The position numbers were made by a program, and so were the translations under genes. The notes beneath the pieces are model-generated. The model was given only the letters and a program-made list of their open reading frames with translations, ran no database searches and was not told the DNA's origin. From DATHBP01 sp035296085 (lineage in GTDB: Bacteria > Actinomycetota > Actinomycetes > Propionibacteriales > Nocardioidaceae), in contig DATHBP010000060.1 in the NCBI GenBank assembly GCA_035296085.1, forward strand, positions 1-30,435: a stretch of DNA of 30,435 bases. Direction: 5' to 3'. Below are positions 1 to 6,901 of the stretch, in pieces (positions within the stretch are counted from its first letter, which is position 1; each line of letters starts with the position of its first letter).

Positions 1-132
1 ACCGTTGTCGTGCGCGGACTGCCGAGCGAGCTGGTGCTGTACGCCTACGGACGCCGCTCAGTTGCCCGGGTCGAGCTCGACGGGGAGCCGGCCGCGCTCG
101 CGGGGCTGCGCAGCGCGAGCTTCGCCGTCTGA
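1..132 (+). CDS. C-terminal fragment, TIGR03085 / mycothiol-dependent DinB-like protein (partial)
   Basis: Frame 1 is open from the first base to a TGA at 130-132 and encodes the last 43 residues of a protein whose start lies outside the window. The segment GLPSELVLYAYGRRSVARV, followed by an acidic, Leu/Ala-rich strand, resembles the C-terminal domain of the TIGR03083/TIGR03085 maleylpyruvate-isomerase-like proteins. In those a 'G(P)xxELLL-x-GR' helix is followed by a V-E-L-x-G strand. These proteins have an N-terminal DinB-like metal-binding bundle, absent here. The assignment rests on the short tail alone, so it is tentative; that it is coding is more certain than its family. Confidence 0.5.
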   Translation, partial: TVVVRGLPSELVLYAYGRRSVARVELDGEPAALAGLRSASFAV

Positions 133-210
133 TCGCGGACCGGCCAGCCGGGAAGACCTGCACAAATCAGTGACAAAGCGTGACGTGTCGTAACCTTGGG
201 TGCTGTACGT

Positions 211-238
211 GGCAAGACGTACGAGGCAAGACGTACGA
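211..238. repeat. 14-bp perfect tandem duplication upstream of the DUF2079 gene
   Basis: GGCAAGACGTACGA occurs twice head to tail (211-224 and 225-238), ending 15 bp before the chosen ATG at 254. It lies in the presumed 5' untranslated region and would separate or duplicate a leader element. The unit contains the palindrome ACGT and the near-palindrome CGTACG. No function is evident. Confidence 0.85.
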
Positions 239-253
239 GGCCGGGGGTGCACG

Positions 254-1756
254 ATGACAGCCAGCGTGCAGCGGACGTCCCCACCGCCGCCGCTTCGGAG
301 CGACGCCGGCAGCGTGGGCGGGCCAGCGCCCCGCCGGGAGGTGCGGCCCGCCCAGTCCAGGACAACGCTCAGCCGGCGCGTCCTGCTCGCGATGGTCGTG
401 CCGTTCTTCCTGCTCTACTGTGCGCTGCCGATCTCGAGCTACCTTCGGTTCCACGCGTCGAGCTGGGACCTCGCGATCTTCACCCAGATCGTGCAGAGCT
501 ACGCGCATCTGCAGGCGCCGACTATCGACATCAAAGGCGCGGGTACACCGGCGCTCGGCGACCACTTCCACCCACTGCTCGTCCTGCTGGCTCCGCTGTA
601 CCGGGTGTTTCCCACGCCGATCAGCTTGCTGGTAGCACAGGCGGCCCTCTTCGCGCTCTCCATCGTGCCGGTTGCCCGGGCCGCGGCCAGTCGGCTGGGG
701 AAACGCTCGGGTGTCGCCATCGGCGTCGCGTACGGCCTGTCGTGGGGCATCCAGGAAGCGGTCGCCGCGGACTTCCACGAGATCGCCCTCGCCGTGCCGC
801 TGCTGGCCTTCGGCCTGGAGGCCTTGCTCGACCGGCGATGGCTCGCGGTCCTCGCGTGGTGTGCTCCGCTCGTGCTCGTCAAGGAGGACCTCGGGCTGAC
901 GGTTGCCTGCGTCGGGCTGGTCATGGCACTGCGGGGCGCGCGACGTCTCGGAATCGGGCTTTGCGTGTTCGGGCTCGCGGCGACGGCCGTCACCGTCTTG
1001 GTCCTCATCCCGGCCGCGAACCAAGTCCACTCCTATGACTACTGGGCCATGCTCAGCGGGGCCGACTCGGCCGCTTCGTCGTCGCTGGGTCAGTGGCTGG
1101 TCAGCATTCCGGCCAGCTTGTTCGTGCCGGGGATCAAGACGGCGACGATTCTCCTGCTCTTCGGTGTGACTGCCTACTTGGCGCTGGCCTCACCGCTCGC
1201 GTTGGCGACGATTCCGACGCTGGCGTGGCGGTTCCTCTCAGACAAGAGCGCCTTCTGGGGGCCAGGGTGGCACTACAGCGCGATCTTGATGCCGATCGTC
1301 TTCTTCGCCCTGCTGGACACAATCGCCCGGATGCACGCGGGTAGGCGGATGTGGCTGGGGAGCGTCGCGCGTTTCGCCGCACCGGCCGTGCTGACGATTG
1401 CGGTACTCCTAGCTCTTGTCCTGCCGCTGCGCGCACTGGTCAGCCCGGCCTCCTACCAACCGTCCCCACGCGCTGAGGCCGCCGCAGAGGTGCAAGCGCT
1501 GATCCCATCCGGAAGCTCGGTCGAGACCGACTCGACTCTGGTCGTGCATCTGGTGACTCGGACCCGCGTGTTCTGGCTGGGCCGGGCCGATGGTGTCGAA
1601 CCCGACTTCGTGCTCCTCGACCGCCGCGCCTGGCCAATTCCCATCCCCCGGCCTGGCAAAGATCTTCTCGGTTACATCGAGCGCCAACACCCCCGCACGA
1701 ACTATGCGCATGTCTACTCCCGCGGCGGCTTCCACCTGTTCGCACTGCGTACCTGA
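254..1756 (+). CDS. DUF2079 family polytopic membrane protein
   Basis: A 500-residue integral membrane protein. After a Pro/Arg-rich cytoplasmic N-terminus (residues 1-42) there is a first helix (about 43-62), then the WDLAIFTQ (71-78) and GDHFHP (102-107) motifs typical of DUF2079, then about eight further hydrophobic segments to residue 390. The C-terminal 110 residues are soluble and resemble the 'LIP.GSSV' C-terminal domain of this family. DUF2079 proteins have a GT-C glycosyltransferase-like topology, but no substrate is known. The ATG at 254 is chosen over the GTG at 200 because the intervening 18 codons are Arg-rich and cover a tandem DNA repeat. The next gene follows after 66 bp on the same strand. 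Confidence 0.85.
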   Translation: MTASVQRTSPPPPLRSDAGSVGGPAPRREVRPAQSRTTLSRRVLLAMVVPFFLLYCALPISSYLRFHASSWDLAIFTQIVQSYAHLQAPTIDIKGAGTPALGDHFHPLLVLLAPLYRVFPTPISLLVAQAALFALSIVPVARAAASRLGKRSGVAIGVAYGLSWGIQEAVAADFHEIALAVPLLAFGLEALLDRRWLAVLAWCAPLVLVKEDLGLTVACVGLVMALRGARRLGIGLCVFGLAATAVTVLVLIPAANQVHSYDYWAMLSGADSAASSSLGQWLVSIPASLFVPGIKTATILLLFGVTAYLALASPLALATIPTLAWRFLSDKSAFWGPGWHYSAILMPIVFFALLDTIARMHAGRRMWLGSVARFAAPAVLTIAVLLALVLPLRALVSPASYQPSPRAEAAAEVQALIPSGSSVETDSTLVVHLVTRTRVFWLGRADGVEPDFVLLDRRAWPIPIPRPGKDLLGYIERQHPRTNYAHVYSRGGFHLFALRT

Positions 1757-1822
1757 GCTCGGCTCCGACAACCTTCCAGACGCCGATTCGTACGCTGCCC
1801 CCGCTACCGCCAGACTTGCGCC

Positions 1823-3199
1823 ATGAAATCTGAGCTCGACCACTACACCCGCGCGCTCGACCGGGCGTCTCACCACGTCCGGGACTGGCTGGGATCGATG
1901 CCGGACCGTCCCGTCCCACCACGCGCGACCGCCGACGAGCTGGCCGCCGCACTGGCCGGACCGCTGCCCGAGCTGCCCAGCGATCCTGCCGACGTCGTCG
2001 ACATGCTGGCTGAGCTCGTAGAACCAGGCCTGATGGCGATGCCCTCTGGCCGCTTCTTCGGCTGGGTGATCGGCGGTGCCCTGCCGGCAGCACTGGCTGC
2101 CGACTGGCTGGTCTCGGGCTGGGACCAGAACACCGGAATGCGCTACGCCACTCCGGGCACAGTCGCCGCAGAGGAAGCGGCCGCCGGCTGGCTGCTCGAC
2201 CTGCTCGGGCTGCCCGCGGACAGTGACGTCGGGTTCGTTACCGGTGCGACGATGGCCAACTTCAGCGGACTAGCGGCTGCCCGGCAGGCAGTGCTGACCG
2301 ATGTCGGCTGGGACCTCGACCGCCGAGGCCTCACCGGCGCGCCCGCCGTCCGCGTCCTGGTCGGCGAGGACCGGCACGGCACCGTCGACCTCGCCTTGCG
2401 CTACCTGGGCCTCGGCGCCCCGACGGCGGTCGCCGCCGACGACCAAGGCCGGCTCCGTCTTGACGCCCTGGCTGAGGCGCTCGGCGCTAGTACGGGGCCG
2501 GTGATCGTGTGCCTCCAAGCGGGCAACCTGCACTCGGGCTCGTTCGACCCCATCAGCCAAGCCAGCGCGCTCGCCCACGAGCACGGCGCTTGGGTGCACG
2601 TCGATGGTGCGTTCGGCCTGTGGGCAGCGGCCGTACCGCGGCTGCAGCACCTTCTCGATGGACACGACGGCGCCGACTCCTGGGCCACCGACGCGCACAA
2701 GACACTGAACGTCCCCTACGACTGCGGCGTCGTGGTCGTCAAGCGGCCGTCAGCGCTCCGTGAGGCGTTCGGCATGCACACGAGCTACCTGGTTCATGCC
2801 GAAGGCCCCGGCGACCCGCTGGACAAGGTGCCGGAGCTGTCTCGCCGGGCGCGCGGTGTGCCCGTCTGGGCCGCACTGCGGTCGCTGGGCCGATCGGGTG
2901 TCGCGGATCTGGTCGACCGGCTGGCCAGGCATGCGTGCTCTCTCGCAGCGGGCATTGCCGAGATCCCTGGTGCGGAGATCCTGAACGACGTGGTCTACAC
3001 CCAGGTGTGCGTCGCCTTCGGCGACGACGAGCGGACTCGCGCCGTGACCGCGCGCGTGCTGGCCGACGGGACCGCGTGGATGTCTGGGTCGCGCTGGCGC
3101 GACCGCGACGTGCTCCGAATCTCGGTCAGCAACTGGTCGACGGACGAGAACGACGTCGCCGCCTCCGTGGCGGCCGTCCGCCGAGCAGCACGGGGTTGA
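1823..3199 (+). CDS. Pyridoxal-5'-phosphate-dependent group II decarboxylase family protein
   Basis: A 458-residue fold-type I PLP enzyme of the aromatic-amino-acid/glutamate decarboxylase superfamily. Visible landmarks are the GFVTGATMANFSGLAAAR cofactor-phosphate loop (about residues 135-152), the Asp that pairs with the pyridine nitrogen in HVDGAFGLW (D261), and the Schiff-base lysine in TDAHKTLNVPYDCG (K293). Length is normal for the family. The N-terminal half has GRFFGWVIGGALPAALAADW, typical of bacterial members annotated as 'aspartate aminotransferase family' decarboxylases. The substrate cannot be read from sequence; aromatic or acidic amino acids are possible. It starts at an ATG without an obvious Shine-Dalgarno site and may be cotranscribed with the DUF2079 gene. 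Confidence 0.88.
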   Translation: MKSELDHYTRALDRASHHVRDWLGSMPDRPVPPRATADELAAALAGPLPELPSDPADVVDMLAELVEPGLMAMPSGRFFGWVIGGALPAALAADWLVSGWDQNTGMRYATPGTVAAEEAAAGWLLDLLGLPADSDVGFVTGATMANFSGLAAARQAVLTDVGWDLDRRGLTGAPAVRVLVGEDRHGTVDLALRYLGLGAPTAVAADDQGRLRLDALAEALGASTGPVIVCLQAGNLHSGSFDPISQASALAHEHGAWVHVDGAFGLWAAAVPRLQHLLDGHDGADSWATDAHKTLNVPYDCGVVVVKRPSALREAFGMHTSYLVHAEGPGDPLDKVPELSRRARGVPVWAALRSLGRSGVADLVDRLARHACSLAAGIAEIPGAEILNDVVYTQVCVAFGDDERTRAVTARVLADGTAWMSGSRWRDRDVLRISVSNWSTDENDVAASVAAVRRAARG

Positions 3200-3211
3200 G
3201 CCGCCTCAACC
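3194..3211. terminator. Hairpin at the stop codon of the PLP decarboxylase
   Basis: GGTTGAG-CCGC-CTCAACC forms a 7-bp perfect stem with a 4-nt loop, overlapping the TGA stop at 3197-3199. A second GC stem (GCGGCC / GGCCGC, 3224-3241) follows. The region lies between convergent genes, so it may act as a bidirectional terminator. There is no U-tract, as is common in high-GC actinomycetes. Confidence 0.4.
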
Positions 3212-3255
3212 AGTGACCCGCTGGCGGCCTCCGCGGGCCGCGCGCGGCGGCCACG

Positions 3256-3693
3256 TCAGGACTGGCCGGCCGCCTCACGCTCCTCGGCAGCCCGGACGTG
3301 CGCGCACAGCCCGAGCAGCAAAGAGTGGGCCATCTTGGGGTGCGCATCCAGCAACGGCTGGAAGTCCCAGGCGGTGATGGAGAAGGTGCGCAGATCTCCA
3401 TCGGCTCGCACGGTCGCGCTGCGCGGCTTGCCGTCGAGAAGGGCGATCTCCCCGAAGTAGTCTCCAGGGCCCATCCGACCCCGTGCGTCGACGCCCTTCA
3501 CCACGCTCGCGTGCCCGTCCAGGATGAGATGGAACCCCACGGCGCTCTGCCGGCCCTCCTGCACGACCTCGTGACCGTCCTTGTGCTCGACGACCTTGCC
3601 GTGCTGCACAACGTCGCGGAGCTCCCGGTCGGAGAGCCCGCCAAACAGGGGCACCTCTTTGAGACTGCCCGCCAGCTCACGGTCGTGTTTCAT
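3256..3693 (-). CDS. Stand-alone cyclic nucleotide-binding domain protein
   Basis: A 145-residue protein that is essentially one cNMP-binding (CNB) domain with no DNA-binding or catalytic partner. It opens with the usual helix (VPLFGGLSDRELRDVV) and has an intact phosphate-binding cassette, GDYFGEIALLDGKPRSATV (residues 78-96). The conserved Glu82 and Arg91 contact ribose and phosphate in family members. The ATG at 3693 is chosen because AGGAG sits 6-7 nt upstream; a TTG two codons earlier overlaps that site. It could be a cAMP/cGMP sink, an adaptor, or a regulator of a neighbouring protein. Two other CNB proteins lie in the same locus, which suggests shared control. A 126-bp gap separates it from TldE. 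Confidence 0.88.
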   Translation of the reverse strand: MKHDRELAGSLKEVPLFGGLSDRELRDVVQHGKVVEHKDGHEVVQEGRQSAVGFHLILDGHASVVKGVDARGRMGPGDYFGEIALLDGKPRSATVRADGDLRTFSITAWDFQPLLDAHPKMAHSLLLGLCAHVRAAEEREAAGQS

Positions 3694-3749
3694 TTGCAAC
3701 TCCTGACTTGGCGCCGCTCGCCGTCTGGTCCGACCACGAGGCTGGGCGC

Positions 3750-3779
3750 AGGATAGAAGTCAACTCGGCTCGGGCACAA
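3750..3779 (-). promoter_or_regulatory. Possible promoter of the stand-alone CNB gene
   Basis: On the minus strand TTGTGC (3779-3774) and TATCCT (3755-3750) are separated by 18 nt and lie about 57 nt upstream of the ATG. This fits a vegetative sigma-70-type promoter and would let the CNB gene be expressed separately from tldD/tldE. It is a pattern match only. Confidence 0.35.
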
Positions 3780-3819
3780 GGAAACCACGAGCAAGCCGGA
3801 GCCCTCGCGCGGCGTACGT

Positions 3820-5157
3820 TCACCAGCTCAGTGGCTTCGACGGCCGCCACACGAGGGTCGGTGCGAGCGCCGACTGACCGGGAACCACCCGTGCATCGCC
3901 GCCAACGGCCACCAGCTCGGTGAGGAGTGCGAGCACGGACGTAGCGATCGGCATCGTCGGCAGCCGGCCGACTGGCTCGCCGGCGCGGAGTAGGTAGCCG
4001 ACGCCGCCCAGGCTCACCCGTCCCGTCACCGGGGAGATCCCGGCCACACTGCCGCTGACCTGCTGCACGTAGGCAGCCACCCCCGGGACGTCGACGCCAG
4101 CGGTCGGCGTGACCCGCAGCACGCTGGCCGCGGCCCGTGGGGCAGCCTTGTGGCTGCTGCGTCTGGCGTTTCCCGTCGTCGAGGCGCCGGCTGAGGCAGC
4201 GGTGGCCTGGCTGTGCAGGGCGCCGACCAGGACACCGTTGTCGATCAGCGGTGTGAGCCGGCGCGGCACACCTTCGTCGTCGACGGGCGCACCTCCCGGC
4301 CCGGCTGGGCACCGCCCGTCGTCGGCCACCGAGAGAAACTCTGCAGCGACCGCGTCGGCGTGCCGACCGGCGAACGGGCTGCGCCGGTTGCCCAATGCGG
4401 CACCGGTCAGTCCTCGGCCGGCGGCGTGCAGCACCAACCCGGCGACCTCTGGGTCGAGCACCACGGTGTCCACCTCGCGTGCCGCGGCAGTCGGACCCAG
4501 CAGTCGCAGCGTGCGGCTCACCGCGTCGCGGGCGAGCGCCTCGACGTCCACCTCACCGGGGTCGCGCCCCCACCAGTAGCCGTAGTCCACCGCGCCGGTG
4601 GACGCGTCCTCACCCAGCGCGTCACTCGACAGCTCCGCGAACGCCGTCTCGTAGGCCACCTGGACGCCGGTCGTCGACAGCACAGCGACTCGGCGGTGTT
4701 CGTCTCGCCACTCGGCGGTGTCCAGCCGGGATATCCGGGGGTCCAAAGACGTGACGCGCCGGGCGAGGTCGGTGACCAGGGCGGCCTTGGCCTGCGCTCC
4801 CAACTCGGTCAGCGCCGGCAGGCACAAGCCGTCGATCGGTCGTGCCTGCGCGGGAGCGGCCAGCGAGGCACCCGCTGGGTCGGCGTCTCCGACCTCGGCG
4901 TTCGCCCGGGCGCGCGATACCACCGCGTCCAGCCCTACGTCGCTGATGTCGGAGGTGGAGGCGTACCCCACGTGGTCGCCCAGCACCGCTCGGACTCCCA
5001 CGCCACGGGTGTCCGCGTGCCCGACGTGGCGTACCTCCGCGTCGGCACCGGCCTGCACGGTGGTGACGACGCGGTGTTCCACGTACGCCTCCAGCTCGCC
5101 AGCGTGAGCACCCGCGCGGTCCAGGACCCGACGGGCCAGTCCCAGCACGGCCTCCAT
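3820..5157 (-). CDS. pmbA: TldE/PmbA, non-catalytic subunit of the TldD/TldE metalloprotease
   Basis: A 445-residue U62-family protein. TldD and TldE form a heterodimeric cytoplasmic protease that degrades unfolded peptides and trims leader peptides such as that of microcin B17. The TldD active-site motif is degenerate here: the equivalent stretch is VLHAAGRGLTG, keeping the first His but lacking the Glu and second His. This marks it as the TldE partner. The N-terminal domain (RGVGVRAVLGDHVGYASTSD) and the C-terminal VSLGGVGYLLRAGEPVG region are typical. It starts 6 nt after the tldD stop, so the two are surely cotranscribed. The repeat-peptide gene lies just upstream of tldD, so that peptide is a candidate substrate (inference). 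Confidence 0.9.
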   Translation of the reverse strand: MEAVLGLARRVLDRAGAHAGELEAYVEHRVVTTVQAGADAEVRHVGHADTRGVGVRAVLGDHVGYASTSDISDVGLDAVVSRARANAEVGDADPAGASLAAPAQARPIDGLCLPALTELGAQAKAALVTDLARRVTSLDPRISRLDTAEWRDEHRRVAVLSTTGVQVAYETAFAELSSDALGEDASTGAVDYGYWWGRDPGEVDVEALARDAVSRTLRLLGPTAAAREVDTVVLDPEVAGLVLHAAGRGLTGAALGNRRSPFAGRHADAVAAEFLSVADDGRCPAGPGGAPVDDEGVPRRLTPLIDNGVLVGALHSQATAASAGASTTGNARRSSHKAAPRAAASVLRVTPTAGVDVPGVAAYVQQVSGSVAGISPVTGRVSLGGVGYLLRAGEPVGRLPTMPIATSVLALLTELVAVGGDARVVPGQSALAPTLVWRPSKPLSW

Positions 5158-5163
5158 CCGGTC

Positions 5164-6549
5164 TCAGCCCTCTCCAGCGACCGTCAACGCGGCGATGCGC
5201 AACGTCGGCGCACCGTAGGACACCGGCACCCACTGATCGTCCTTGCCGCACAGTGCCTCGGTGAACGCCAGGTCCGACCCGACAGCATCGACCGCGGCGA
5301 GTGCGGCAGGACCGTTGCCCAACAGGCTCACCCCGCGGAGCGGCGCAGTCAGGCGACCGCCCTCGATGAGGAACGCCTCTGCCGCGCTGAAGGCGAACTC
5401 GCCGGTGGCGATGTTGACGTCGCCACCGCGCAGCCGCGTGACGTAGACACCGCGTCGTACGTCCGCGAGCACTGCCGCAGGGTCGTCGGCTCCCGGGCCG
5501 ATGTAGGTGTTGCTCATCCGTGGCAGCGGGGGGTCGGCGTAGGACGCCCGGCGACCGTTCGCAGTGGGCGACGAGCCCAGCCGTGCGGCGCTGGCGGAGT
5601 CGGTGAGCGCACCGACCTGGACACCTGCCTCGATGAGCACGGTGGGCGACGACGCCATACCCTCGTCGTCGACGCCATAGGAGCCGAAGGCCGCGAGGCG
5701 ACTGGGGTCATCGACCGCGGTGACCAGAGCGCTGCCAACGCGCCGCCCCACTGTGCGCGCGTAGACGCTGCTGTCCCGGTCGAGCCCGTCTCCCTCGAGC
5801 CCATGGCCGCACGCCTCGTGCAGGAGCAGTCCCCCTCCACCGGGGCCGAGGACGACCGTCGTCTCGCCGGCCGGCGGCTCCTGCCCGTCCAGCGCTCGTA
5901 CGGCACGTTCGGCGGCCCTGGCGGCGATGCGCTCCGGCTGGTCGCCGGCGTACAGCTCGAAGCCGCCACCGAGCCCCGGCCCGTCGAAGCCGGTCTCCGT
6001 GCGGCCGTTGCGCCGCGCCGTGACCCGGCAGGTGAGGCGCGTCCGGGACCGGTGGTCTCGGACCAGCCGCCCGTCGGTGTTGGCGATCGTGACGTGCTGG
6101 TCGACGTCGACGTGCGTCGCTGTCACGTCGCGAACCACGGCGTTGTGCGCCCGGGCGGCTGCGTCCGCGCGTCGCAGCACAGCCACCTTGTCCGCTGCCG
6201 GCACCGCGGGCGTTGGGAAGCGGGCGCGCTGGACGGCGGCGACAGGGGTCTCGGTCAGGTCGACGGTTGTGACGCCGGACGCCGGCGGGGACGCCACCGC
6301 CGCAGCAGCGGCTCGGGCGGCTTCGCCCAGCGCCTCCCTGGTCAGCCGATTGGTGTAGGCGAGACCCGTCGCGCGGCCGGAGACCACCCGCACCGCTGCC
6401 CCCACATCGCGATCGCTGCGCAGCTCGGCGACCCAGCCGCCGTCAAGGCGGACCGTTTCGGCGTGCCGCTCCTCGACGAACAGCTCGGCCCACGGCGCGC
6501 CGGCGCGGAGCGCCGCCTGCAGCACGAGCGCAGCCTCGTCCGCGTCCAT
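5164..6549 (-). CDS. tldD: TldD, catalytic zinc metalloprotease subunit
   Basis: A 461-residue TldD. The zinc motif HEACGH (residues 244-249; H244, E245, H249 of HExxH) is intact. The third-ligand region EALCGKDDQWVPVSYG with its conserved Cys is present near the C-terminus, as is the GGDVNIATGEFAFS motif. Length is typical. With TldE it forms a cytoplasmic protease whose catalytic chamber accepts unstructured peptides; in some natural-product pathways it removes leader peptides. The gene starts 15 nt after the stop of a 70-residue repeat peptide and runs directly into tldE, giving a peptide-tldD-tldE unit. No strong Shine-Dalgarno site precedes it, so translation may be coupled to the peptide gene. 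Confidence 0.94.
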   Translation of the reverse strand: MDADEAALVLQAALRAGAPWAELFVEERHAETVRLDGGWVAELRSDRDVGAAVRVVSGRATGLAYTNRLTREALGEAARAAAAAVASPPASGVTTVDLTETPVAAVQRARFPTPAVPAADKVAVLRRADAAARAHNAVVRDVTATHVDVDQHVTIANTDGRLVRDHRSRTRLTCRVTARRNGRTETGFDGPGLGGGFELYAGDQPERIAARAAERAVRALDGQEPPAGETTVVLGPGGGGLLLHEACGHGLEGDGLDRDSSVYARTVGRRVGSALVTAVDDPSRLAAFGSYGVDDEGMASSPTVLIEAGVQVGALTDSASAARLGSSPTANGRRASYADPPLPRMSNTYIGPGADDPAAVLADVRRGVYVTRLRGGDVNIATGEFAFSAAEAFLIEGGRLTAPLRGVSLLGNGPAALAAVDAVGSDLAFTEALCGKDDQWVPVSYGAPTLRIAALTVAGEG

Positions 6550-6564
6550 GCCGGGTACGACGTG

Positions 6565-6777
6565 TCAGCGCGGGGTGTTCAACGCATCAGGTCGCGGCGG
6601 CTGCATATGCCCGACCACGTCGTCCTCCTCCTCGCTGGCCTCGGCGTCGGCGTAGGTGTAGCGGTGTCCGACCACGTCGTCCTCGCCCTCGCTCGCCTCG
6701 GCGTCAGCGTGGAAGATTCTGTGCCCGACGACGTCGTCTTCGTCGTCGACGCCGCTGGGCTTGCGGTTTTCGGTCAT
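6565..6777 (-). CDS. Repeat peptide 1: acidic multi-core RiPP-like precursor candidate
   Basis: A 70-residue, very acidic peptide I cannot assign to a named family. After a short N-terminus (MTENRKPSGVDDE) it carries three DDVVGH motifs at 19-residue spacing. The first two are followed by R-I-F-H or R-Y-T-Y and the linker ADAEASE; the third by M and a Pro-rich tail. A similar unit (DDVEAH ... ADAE) recurs in the peptide at 9391-9582. The ATG at 6777 has an excellent AAGGAGG site 7 nt upstream, implying strong translation. It stands 15 nt before tldD. Such tandem, leader-plus-core architecture next to a processing protease and an exporter is typical of multi-core RiPP precursors. A His/Asp-rich metal-binding peptide is an alternative. 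No Cys is present and Ser/Thr are few, so lanthionine or thiazole chemistry is unlikely. Confidence 0.75.
   Translation of the reverse strand: MTENRKPSGVDDEDDVVGHRIFHADAEASEGEDDVVGHRYTYADAEASEEEDDVVGHMQPPRPDALNTPR
6611..6724. repeat. 57-bp tandem coding repeat in peptide 1
   Basis: Two full 57-bp units (6611-6667, 6668-6724) and a partial third (from 6725) encode the DDVVGH-containing units. The first 43 bp of units one and two differ at four positions, so the repeat is older and more diverged than the one in peptide 2. Differences at the R-I-F-H / R-Y-T-Y positions change amino acids, while the DDVVGH block is conserved. Confidence 0.85.
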
Positions 6778-6784
6778 CGAATGT

Positions 6785-6791
6785 CCTCCTT
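6785..6791 (-). promoter_or_regulatory. Strong ribosome binding site of repeat peptide 1
   Basis: AAGGAGG on the minus strand lies 7 nt before the ATG at 6777-6775. It is one of the best Shine-Dalgarno matches in the window and decides the start at MTENRK rather than an upstream in-frame codon. Confidence 0.85.
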
Positions 6792-6901
6792 GTAGTAGCG
6801 GCACTCACTGGACGCCGTGACCAGCATGCACCCCGAACGCGTTGCCGCACTGTTGTCAAGCCAACACCTCTTCTGTCGGCTTGCCGACCCCGGTGCGCCT
6901 G

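Noticed and set aside
4213..6795. 860-codon open frame on the plus strand opposite tldD/tldE
   Set aside because: It is antisense to two genes with clear family motifs; its translation is Arg/Gly/Val-rich with no domain, a high-GC artefact.
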